This document shows positions 36,174 through 48,100 of a DNA stretch of 64,000 bases, piece by piece (position 1 is the first letter of the stretch; each line of letters starts with the position of its first letter). Under the pieces are notes generated by a model. That model ran no database searches. It was not told where the DNA came from and was given only the letters and a program-made list of their open reading frames with translations. Origin of the DNA: Leguminivora glycinivorella (lineage: Eukaryota; Arthropoda; Insecta; Lepidoptera; Tortricidae); NCBI RefSeq assembly GCF_023078275.1, contig NC_062978.1, forward strand, positions 8,942,585-9,006,584, read 5' to 3'. The position numbers and the translations under genes are program-made.

Positions 36174-39100
36174 ATATACAAGAATTGCTCGTTTAAAAGT
36201 ATAAGATATAATAATTATTAAGGGTATGACTATGTATCAGTATGACTATGTGGCCTTATTTGAAAGTTAATTTTAGTCTCTATCGGAAAATGCCATGAAA
36301 TTCATAACATTTCTCATAAAAAAGGGAATTTTCAGCAAAAGAAACCAATGTGTATCCTTGATAAAATTACAAAAAAATTAAACACAATAAAATCAACAAA
36401 TAAAAGAAAAAATAACTTAAAACTAAACTTAAACCCTAGTTTTTTTCTCCCCTGACCCTCTGTATAGCTTTTAGGCCAGAGAACAACCCATATGTCACCT
36501 TTACCTCCCCTTTTAAACTCGTCTAGGGTATCAAACCTAGGAAACCAGTCAAATTGCATACCCACTTTTTTCCTTTGTAACCACCGCAGACTGGCGATTA
36601 TTGATTTTAAGAAAATGATTGACATTGTTTCTTAAAGTACTTTAATTGTACTTTCAAAAGATACCAATATTGATAGGTTACGATGAATAAGATTAGAGGT
36701 ATATCTGCTTGAAACGAATTTTGCGCGAGGTGTAATTTGGTAGACGCCGAATGTATGGGAACGCGTGTCAAGCGGTACTCCCCGCCTACAGGTATGTGGT
36801 TGTAGTTTGCTTATTTATTATCCGATCGTAGAAATTTAAAAAGCAACAGATAGCTTAATAATGTAGTTAAATGATTTATATAACATATTTTTTAGCTAAG
36901 TGGCCGTTTTTATTGCCTTTTTGAGTCACAAAAATCAAAAAAGAGAGTAAAAAAAAAGTATTTTTTGCATTATTATTAATTAAAAAATAACTAACAAAAC
37001 TATACTTTTCACATATAATAAATCTTAATCAGCATGTTATACGCTTTCATTTATATTAGCGCGATAGTCACTCATCAAATAAAACTATGGAAACGGATTA
37101 TAAATTATAACGGGTGACCCGTTGGCTACGATGTAAAGTGTTCGAAGCGTCGGGTCGGGATGTATTGTAAATTCATCATAGGTGATATAATTCTGTTTCC
37201 ATACTTTTATTTCATGACAATATTCATTAATCGGCTAATTAGGTTTATATTTAACCTTAAATTACTCGGAAATACAACTACAAAAATCAGCTAATGATAC
37301 GTAACATTCTACCTGTATCAATATATGTAGAATTGGCTTTTGGCTTCCATAAATAGAGATATATTTGCACTTGTATTGAGCATTTCGTATTCCGCAAGTC
37401 AACAACCATGGTGCCTAATTGCCTATATTATTTGCCCGTAAAATTACAAAAAATTTGATAAAGTTAAAATACAATACTTAAACACATAGAAGATAAGATG
37501 ATTCTATCACCTTATGTCGAGAAAGATTGACCATTGGATTAAAGGATGTTACGCGTATTTAAAAACATTAAATTCAGACAGCACTGACAGCACACACAAC
37601 ACAATACTCTCAAAACAAAATTAACAATCAGTAACCTCATTTGAATTGAGACAAAGAGCACAACCTATACATGTAGGTATCAATTGCGTAGGTAAGTAAG
37701 TATTGGACATTTAATGTTTTCACCGAAATCAATCAGGTCATTTTGTGTCAATCCCCGGTTAATATTTAGCATTTTATTGCTTTGTACAACTTTGGCAAAA
37801 ATCTGATGTTACGCTTACGAGTAATATTGAATATTGCACGGCAGTAAGGGCTGGGAATATTTCGTCATTTATAATTATACAACATTGATTGAGAGTTGAG
37901 ACATTCGGATTACAGCAAGATGCTAACGTTCGATATGTGAAATAATAAGCGCTAGATATGATCACTATCAAGCGGATGTCACTATATGTAATTCACTTCA
38001 TTTTACCATTTTACATTTCACCTATCTAAAGCTAATTTCTGGTGTAAAGTTAGAATCTTGCCCAGCTACTAATTAACACGCACATAAAAATACTCCGTGC
38101 TTCAATTAAGTTTCCAACAATAGCCGGTTTTCGACTATGACCATTCGTCGCGTATGTGTGTGTATTAAAAACAACTAATAATTGATTTACGCTTTACTAT
38201 TGTTTCAATATTACTCAAAGTGTTTTCTTTTTAACAAACCGCTGGAATATGAGGTTGATTAGTTGATTACGTTATACATAGAAGTACATAAAGATTTAAC
38301 ATATTTACGAAATGTCCTATCACAAATTTAACCTTCTCTCTACAAACTTAACACTTAAACGGACACGGATAAGAATTCCAAACTTTACCAGTATCTTTAC
38401 CTAGAATATAGATAACAGACGTAGGAGATAACGATGAATCGGCAAATAAATTCCGCCACAGTGACGTAATATGTAAATATATACGTAGTATAATATAGGT
38501 ATACAATTACATTCCATACTATACAGGGTGCCCGGTAATTAATGGACAACCTTTTATCCACCAAGAGGGCACCTTATACTGGTCCAGAAAATCGACTTTA
38601 AGGTTTAGTAAAAGTCGCCTGGTTTTCGAGATTTTCACAATTTTTAAAATTTTAATACTACCTAAAATTTTAAAAAGTGTGAAAATCTCGAAAACCAGGC
38701 GACTTTTACTAAACCTAAAAGTCGATTTTCTGGACCAGTATAAGGTATGCCCTCTTGGTGGTTATGTCCATTAATTACCGGGCACCCGGTATATTGATTG
38801 ATACCATTAGATTAAAGTTATAGCGCTCGTAATACAAAAATAATATTTCGGCTTTTTTCTACAGATTTTCGTCTTCGAGTGCCGAAAGTTTAGTTTGGGT
38901 TTTATACCGATCAGAGTTAGTTAGTTATTCTGTATATTTTTTACATGTAAAATGGTGCAATAAAGAATATTTACTTACTTAGGTACTTACTTACTTACCA
39001 TACTTTTTAGGGTTCCGTAGTCAACTTACTTATGTTTCGCCATGTCTGTCTGTCCGTCCGTCCGTCCGTCCGTCCGCGGATAATCTCAGTAACCGTTAGC

Positions 39101-42100
39101 ACTAGAAAGCTGAAATTTGGTACCAATATGTATTTAAATCACGCCGACAAAGTGCAAAAATAAAAAATGGAAAAAAATGTTTTATTTACCCCCTACATGT
39201 AAAGTGGGGGCTGATATTTTTTTTCATTCTAAACCCAACGTGTGATATATTGTTGGATAGGTATTTTAAAATGAATAGGGTTTACTAAGATCGTTTTTTG
39301 ATAATATTAATACGGAAATAATCGCTCCTAAAGAAAAAAAAAGTGCGTCCCCCCCCTCTAACTTTTGAACCATATGTTTAAAAAATATGAAAAAAATCAC
39401 AAAAGTAGAACTTTATAAAGACTTTCTAGGAAAATTGTTTTTTGATAGGTTCATAGTTTTTGAGAAAAATACGGAAAACTACGGAACCCTACACTGAGCT
39501 TGCTGTTTTATTCCATATTGAATTGTGTGTGCGACTTGCTGTAAACTAGTTATTGAACTAGTTAAGATTATAATATTGTAATTTAATCAGCGGTTGGATC
39601 TACTCAAAACAATAAATAAATAATCTTAAACGTTCGGCTTGTTATACAGTAAACATTTATGTCGGAGTAATTGAATGACGCATTAAAATGTAGATGGACT
39701 ATGGATTGTAGATCACAGGTGTGACAGATTGGCTGTGCGTCGACAGGCGGTGATGCGCCCAGCGACACGGGAAACCTGTTCTGTCTCCCCGCTCCCCAGC
39801 ACCCGCGATTTTTGTTACTCTACGCCGGCCGAGGTAGAAGCGGAGCATTGTGAAGCCAGACAACCTAACGGCACCTTATCTGATCACACATCGCTTGAAA
39901 TGACCCGAGGATTGCAATCACTCGGCAGGTAAGGATCGCTCCCGTGTGAAACGAAAGAGACCGGTTTCAAATACATACGATTATTTTATTGAATGACTTG
40001 AGTTGAGTACGATACAGCGCTCTCGAATTTATATGTTTAATTGATATTAAATGTAAAAAAAAAAACAAAGCAATGAATTCTGTGTGAGGCTCTATCAGGA
40101 TCTAGTATTGGTTACATTTGCATGTTTAATGTTTGAATAATTAGTAGGTATATTTAATGTCAATATGGAAGTAAAATAATGTCAAACAAGTAAGATAGAT
40201 TAGATTATGTTATAATAACCTGCATGAATGTTTCTTAAGGGATTTTTCACTGACATTTTATTAATTATTATTTGATATAAATTATATAAATTTTTGATAA
40301 GATCATGATTGCCATTCAAAAGTGCGTGATTACGAAATATTGAATGTAAATAAGTTTGTTTACTTCACATTATTACCATATTTATAAGGTTGGGGTAGTA
40401 GGTATAGGTTTTGTTATGAGTATACATAGTAATATCGAAGGCACATAGTGTTTTTCACGAACCGGTATGACAAAGAAATCGATATAGTGAAATAAAAATG
40501 CCAGCATGGATGCCTAATAGAGATATAAGATGACATGAACCAGCCGGCGTATCATGCTGCCAATTTTATCACTTATCCACGTGGATAAGACATCTGTCAC
40601 TCTCACACTGACATACTTGCTGAAGCGTGACGGATGCTTTATCCACGTGGATAAGTGATAAAATTGGCAGCGTGATACGCCGGCAGCTCTGTGCCGTTCT
40701 TACGATTACGATTTTAGTTTATAACAATAACGTTGTACAAAAAGTAGTACCTAAGTGTAAGTAGGTACCTAGTACTTGTCTTTTTTGTGTGTCTAGAATC
40801 CATCGCAATAAAAATCTATTACTATTAATGTGTAATCGGTACTTACCGATATAGTGTGAAATAAAAATAGCCATGAGTGTTGTGTTGTAAGGTCGGTAGG
40901 GTAGGGGTCTCGCAGGAAATCGACCGCCCTCGGGAGCCGCCCGCCCATGACATTTGAACGCGCAGCGATGCAGATCTCATTTACTAGATAGCTGTTATTT
41001 ACTGACATTTACGGTAATTTCAACTTACACTGGTGACATATGAGAATGATCTAGTGTGTCTCAAATCTCAATCAACTCTCGATTGCGCCAATACATGTAC
41101 GGACAAATAAGGCGATAAATACAATAACTGTTAGATGGCCCGATGATAACAGTTCCGATTGGTCTGCAAGGTTATTTCAGGAGAATTTGGTCACAATTTA
41201 TTTTATAGGTATTATATGGAAATCGCATGACATTTCAATTTTGAACGCAAACCGATGAAGTTCTTATTAACAAATTATTTGTTCATTTTGGTACTGAACT
41301 TATATTAATAACGGGCTTTTGCGTTACATTAACGACCTTCAGGTCTGAAGTTGACCATAAAGTTAACATTTTTTGAAGAACACTGTAAAACAATTGCAAT
41401 TTCTATTGTGTGATATCGACCGCCACCAAGACTTCGCCCACGTACGACATTTAAACGCGACGATTGGAGCAGATTTCATTACCTGTTCATGTTTTACTGA
41501 ATCTATAGGTAGCGAGGTATTTTATGAAATAAGAAAGTCAATACAAAAACAACAGACGAGCTACTTATGTCCAACAATGGCAGCAATGTGTGCACCGCTA
41601 ATATTCTGTCAAGGCCTAAGGGAATGACTCTAAAATAAAAATACAAGATGTAGTGCGAAAAGCTTTTCCTTCGTATGTTTACGGAAACCAAGGAGGATCG
41701 AGTATTATAGAGAGTTACTGTCAAAAAAGAATAAAAAATACGGCGATTTTAATAATCACAGTGCATAGACTGCCATCTTTTGTTCTCGACACTGGTGTAA
41801 AACATAGACTGCCATCTCTCGACACCACAGTTTTGACAATTTGGCACATATGCTTAGCTTGATATGTGACGGAGTTACATATGATTATGTCTTTGCGGAA
41901 ACGAACGAACGACGCGACGTGTCATGCTATTTCAGACAGTGTCAGTACAAAACGTAAAACGAAGTGTCTGAATTAGCATGACAAATACGAACGTTTCCGG
42001 AAAATATGGAAAACCTTTTCGCACTACATCTGTAGCTATACTCAGAAAAAGTGTAATATTGGAGTACTTAAAATTGAATAGTTTTAGAGAGCGTCGATAT

Positions 42101-45100
42101 CTAGTATAGCAAGACCACGGAAGTATCGACCAGGCTACGTTAGGACGGCTCGCACGATATTCTGCCCTGCTGATAATATTGCAGTGCATGCTAGGTATAT
42201 GCTTCATTCGTGTAACAACTAGATTTTCCTTGTAGAGTTAGAAGTAGGACTTAATTAAATTTAATTAATTTTTGAATACTTAGATGGCAACAACCCCGGC
42301 TGCCTACGTGTATCGAGCTACGCCCACGCCAGGACCGAGAACGCCAACGCACCCGCCCGCCCGGTAGACCCCGAGTCAATGCGTGGCCAACCCTTCATAT
42401 TGAACTTTTCTCGTGTGCTAATAGTACTAATACTAATATACACGGTGAAATAAAAAGGACCGTTCAGAATTTGCATGACTTTTGAGGTCACAATGAACAA
42501 GACTTATATTAAGGCACTGGTCCCACCGCGAGCTAGTACGAGCTATCGGCTATAAAAACGAACAAAGATGACACTCCTGTGTAAATAAAAGAGACACGGC
42601 AATGTTTATAGTTACTCGCCCAGCGGTGAACTATCAATATCTTTTGTTCGTTTTTATAGCCGATAGCTCATAGCTTACTAGCTCGCGGTGGGACCAATGC
42701 CTATTATGAGACTAATGAGACCAATGCTGAAAACGCAAAAAAATGCCTGTTTCATACATTTCGACTGTCATGATGCCGCTCATTTCTATGGAACGGCCAA
42801 ATTTTTTTCGCGATTTCAGCATTGGTCTCATAATAAAAGTTGTTCATTATGACCTCAAAAGTCACTATGCAAAGTTTTAACGGTTTTTATTTCACCCTGT
42901 ATATACCTGTATAAATAAATATTATAGACCTTTTTATTTTTACACAGATTGACTGAGCATATTATGTTGAATATCAACGGTAAAGAAAGAAGAGCAAACC
43001 TTTGCTTGCGGTAAGCAAAGGTTTGCTCTTCTTTCTCAACCAATCGTCATTTTCTGTAATGGTTTTACGGTAAAAGATTGTCCTTCTATTTCGCGAACAA
43101 AATTTATGAAGATAAGAAAAAAAAAATGTTTATTACGACTTCTTTTTAAAAAGTTGTTTGTAAAAAAAGGTCAACGCCTGAAACCAAACAACTAAAGGGT
43201 TTTTAACTTTGTGTTAATAGAAGAACCCAAAATATTTGTTTCGCAGAAAAATGTTTCTAAGATATGATTTTCAAATAAGATCCTAGAACTAGGCTACGAT
43301 CCAACAGTTAGGTATATGTATAAAGTGCCAACGAATAAGAGATGAATTACAGGATCATCCTTAATAGTTAAAGATGTTAAATTCAAGTTATTACTTAAAT
43401 AAAAGTGTAATGTAAAGTCAATAACCCTGTAAAGCCGTCAGGAGCGGAGATAAGAGCGGGGGCGGCGGCGCGCGATGACACTAGGAGGCGAGTTAGAACA
43501 AAAAGTGCGTGCGTACTCCCGTCCCAATTGCTTCCTGCATTGCACACGTGTTCACTCCACACATGCCGAGAGCGACACGACGGAACATTATTCCGATATG
43601 CCGCTACAAGTCTATCACCAAGGCCGCGTAACAACTATGTATTAATAAAATTATACTTTAACTTACTATTCAGACTTCTCAGTTGGCGGCAGCGCAAAAA
43701 AACTTAAAATCAACTTATTAGACTACAAAATATGATTCATCGGGATCAAGAATTTGATTTATTTATATTTTGTAATGTATTGCAAGTAGTCGGTAAGATC
43801 AATATGGGAAATGTGTTTTATGTTTCATGTGGTATACTGTACTGGTGACTCTATTACTACTTTACTTATATACATCTTTATAGATTGTGAACTTGATATT
43901 GAGAGTAACACACATACAATCACGCCTGTATCCCATAAAGGGGTAGGCAGAGCACATGAACTACTCAAGTTTCAGTGCCACTCTTGGCAAAAAAGGGTTG
44001 AAAGAAAACGAAAATTGTGACATTGCAGTGACAGGTTGCCAGCCTCTCGCCTACGCCACAGTTTAACCCGTATCCCACAGTCGACTTCTACGACACCCAC
44101 GGGAAGAAAGGGGGTGGTGAAATTCTTAACCCGTCACCACACGGGCAACAGATTGAAAGTAACAGATTCGAAATTATTAGTTTTTGTGCTGATTGCATTG
44201 TGCACTCGAAAACAGTTTTTTTTTAAACCATTAAGCTATTCACGAACTTCTGTAAGAAATACTGTGTCTATCTCTATACTTTCTATGTAAGTACTCAATT
44301 TCTAACATGTTTTTATTGTTATAATGAGTTAATGAGGCACTCGTCTAATCTGTTGGTCACTATGAACTGCTTTCCGAAGTGGTGTTGGCCGTAAATAGGA
44401 CAATGGTAATGGAACTTGAACTCTGAAGGGGCTCGCTCGGAAGACAAACATGTGGGCACCACACATCTGCGCGCAGCACATCGCAACTATACAATAACAA
44501 TTACACCTGCTGCTTTATCGCGCTCATCGCATTTCGACGACAATGTTGCCAATTGTTATATCAGTAGTTTTGCAATTTTAATCATATATTTGTTTTCTTT
44601 ATTTTGGTATGTACTACGAGTTATTACAGAAAAATTACATTGAAAAATTTTACATTTTCAGACCAATATTGCTTTTATGAGATGTTTTTTTTACCCGTCA
44701 TTTTCGAAATTATCGAAGCAAAGTAAGTACCTAAATATGAAAATTAAATTAATTAATACTTTTTACTATACACATTGGAAATGGTATCAGATGCGCTTAT
44801 GTTAAGCGGAATGTTACTCAGCTGTCGCAGTTATACATTCATCTCATGACATGAGTCATGACGACTACGTCGAGATTAAATCGGTGCCCTAATCTTTGTA
44901 GTAGTCCTAATTAATGCACAGCATCGCGGGAACAAACGTATCAATTGTATATGTATAGCGACTATAGGAGTACCTATATGTTAGTCGCCTATCGTAAATC
45001 TAGCAGAGTACGTAGCCAATTGCACAAACGCTTATGATAACATCGCTATTTCTATCGCCTTATTGGCGCGACAGAGCCAGACTGCGCTTCGATCGGCGTC

Positions 45101-48100
45101 TAGCGTCAACGATTGTCATTCATTCGGCTAGGCCGGCAGATCACATTTCTAATGTTCCTGTCTAATGTTTTGACGGTAGTCATATATTAAACCATTAGGT
45201 TATTTTATTATCCTAGGTTTCTGACGTTGCTTCAGATGCCCGAAAGACAAACTGCTCAGTAAATACCTTAATAGGCTCTGTTAACTCAGGGAACGAGAAA
45301 ATAATTTTCATACAAATTTCATAACGATCTTCCGGAACTTGCAATCGGCCGACGACATTATAGGCACTGGTCCCACTGCGAGCTAGTAAGCTATGAGCTA
45401 TCGGCTATAAAAACGAACAAAAGATAATCACTCCCGTGTAAATAAAAGAGACACGGCGATGTTTATAGTTACTCGCCCAGCGGTGAGCTATCAATATCGC
45501 TGTGTCTCTTTTATTCGCACGGGGGTGCTTATCTTTTGTTCGTTTTTATAGCCGATAGCTCATAGCTTACTAGCTCCCGGTGGGACCAGTGCCTTATATG
45601 AGGACATTGTGTAGCCTAGCCATAGTCACGTGATGGAATCGGAAGATCGCGTAGAATTGTAGCCCAATTAGGACGCTGTCTAAGAAGAGCGCGATGCATT
45701 AACAGTAACAAACAAATTGATTTCTAATCGCATTGGCTTCAGCTGTTGCGGCCTACTTAATATTAATTTGATCCTTATCGCGCTAAATTTAGTGTCCAAT
45801 TTAGATTCATTTGAAATATCAATAATATATATAGCTATCGTTAATGTTAATTATATTGTGCGCTTTAATTTTAATGCGAAGTCGAACATAACGTTTATAC
45901 AAATCGGTGATCATCGAATTTAAATCAATATATTAAAGTTTTTTTTTAAGTTGAAGTTATCAGAGAAACAGAGGTTAGGGCGGCGGCACGGCGGGAGCCC
46001 GATGCCTCGCGCCGCGCCCGGCGCGCGCACGCCTGCCCGGTCGATACCACACCAGACTCCCATGTTTTTTATGTCCTTTCACGTCACGAAATACCCAATA
46101 AAGAAGACTTCAAATTACTTTAACCACCTAGGGACCTGTTTCATATAGAAAATTACTCTTACTGGCCATTTAATACTAAATTAACGACGTCCAGCCAAAT
46201 TACTACTGCAAAAAAGGGATAAAAATTTTGGCGCGTAAACGGCACGCTTTTAACATTTTCCGGTGTATTTTAAACAATTGGGGTAATTCTCTCGTCTCGC
46301 ACACAGCATAATGGGCTCATAAGTACTGGAATGCTATTTAGTTCGATAATATTGTGGCACCGAGCGATTTGGCTTCAATTGGCCGCTCTCGCCGTTTACT
46401 CCTCGGTCATTGTGCATAATGTGCATATTGCTAATCTGCATTTCAAATTGAAACGAAAGCCATTGTGCTTGTCTGTGGAAAAGACGTATACCTATTGGCT
46501 TGGTTGTATACTGAATGTATGTTGTAAATTTTAAAAATAGTTGATGAATTGAACATTATTAGGATACCGTTGAGTAGCCAATCTTCTGGGAGATCTGGGA
46601 GCATAAGCAACCAAACATTGTCACATTTAATAAATTGGAAGAAATAATAGTTTATGTTGGTCCTAGTTAATTCTGCAGCGAAATCAGAGCAGGATGTATT
46701 AGAAAAGTCAAATGTTATATGCAATGACATTGCAAATAACTGTTCCACGTTCTGTGCTAGGTACTAAACACACTGCAGCGGAGTTAACTCTATTTGTACG
46801 CGGCTTCCGTGTAGAAATCGGGAAAGTTGTACAACCCACTGTCATTTTGCTATCCGTTTAAATATAACGAAGTAGAATTTGTGACGTACCTGAAGATTAT
46901 GATGAGGCTGCGAGAGATGCAGCTGCTGATGCTGCGACATGTGCAGGTGTTCGAGCGAAGGCCTGGGACGGTAGGGGCCGGTGCCGGGCCCGGCGCTGGG
47001 GCCGCCGGCCGGGCCGTAGCCGCGGTAGCGCCAGTCGCCGCCCGCCGCCTGCTGGTGCTGCTCCGCCATGTGCTTCAGCGTCTGCGCGGCGGGCGACATC
47101 TCGCCACTCGTGCCGCCGTACCGCGGCGCGGGCTCGCCCTCCGGAGGCTCCATGCCGCCTAGCCCGTTGAACCTGCTTCCGTCCAGATCGAAATCTTTCA
47201 TAAACTCTGGGTACTCCGCTATTTCGGTAATGAGATCTTCGAAAGTATCGTCGCCGTCGTCTTCGCCGATCAGCTCGGCCAGCCCGGGGAACGCGGAGGC
47301 GGCGTCGCGCTCCAGGGCAGCAGCGCATTCGTCCAGGCCGACGAATTCGTCCTCGGCGACTTCAGACTTGCACTCGGCCTTGCACTCGCGGTCGCAGTCG
47401 AGCGGCGTGGGCACGCGCGGCGGGGCTTGCGGGGGCGGCGAGTTGGACGTCTTGACGGCGTTGGCGAGAGCCTTGACCGTCACGTTGGTGGAGATCTGCT
47501 GCGGCTGCGAGTCGGCGGCGGAGGTGGTGAACTCGAGCTGCTGTACGATCTCCACCGAGAACTTGGTGAGCGCCTCGCCGGCGCCGCCGATGCCCCCGCA
47601 TTGCAGCTTCGCCGGCGGTTCGTAATCGCCGCAACCAAATTTTTGTTGCTGTAACAAAAGACACTGTGTTAATAGATAAACTTGTGCCACCTATTAAAAC
47701 ACAATATTGAATACTATAATTAGAATCCGACCAGCGGTCGTTGGGTCAACTGTGTGAAACTTGTCAAAAGAAATTTTCGCGGGTTATCCTTAGATCCCAA
47801 TAAACATTTAAAAACATCAATAAAGACATACATATTGTTTTTTTTTTAATGGGTTCTGTAGGTAACTAAAGCAAAAGATAAAATGGTAGTGAACATAATT
47901 GCATGATTTAATGATTTCTGTCCTCACTATCAAACTTTACGCTTTCAGACTACGAATGTTGGATTTCACAATTCAGTGTCGTAGTAATACATTGACGCGG
48001 GAATGACGATTCCTATAAGAGAAAACTAGATAATGTATTATTTTTTCATTCACTTTATTTATATGCTCAAATGGTGGTAATAATAAACAAGCGCACAGTC

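Larger units (their letters stand above)
35046..36822. mobile_element. 1.8-kb inverted-repeat element with nested insertion
   Basis: Left arm 35046-35655 pairs with right arm 36222-36822 over about 600 bp. The ends are GATAATAAATGAGCAAAC and GTTTGCTTATTTATTATC. The left arm lacks about 24 bp present in the right arm (near 36552). The centre was invaded by the tRNA-headed repeat family. Each arm keeps a short frame with DEFKRGGKGDIWV and PKSYTEGQGRK, but no known domain. Confidence 0.85.
42441..42900. mobile_element. Outer element of a three-level nest
   Basis: Ends CACGGTGAAATAAAAA and TTTTTATTTCACCCTG, flanked by TA. Inner paired blocks are ACTTTTGAGGTCA...ATGAACAA and TTGTTCATTATGACCTCAAA. 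It encloses two other palindromic elements. Confidence 0.75.

Noticed and set aside
42985..43035. microRNA precursor
   Set aside because: A perfect stem of only 23 bp and a 5-base loop do not fit a typical animal pre-miRNA.
45973..46045. Extra mam exon in the GC-rich patch
   Set aside because: No flanking acceptor and donor keep the phase-0 junction between exons B and C, and no mam-like residues appear.
46827..47690. Plus-strand and alternative-frame proteins of up to 185 codons
   Set aside because: Shadows of mam exon B, which joins its neighbours in frame and carries conserved mastermind motifs.
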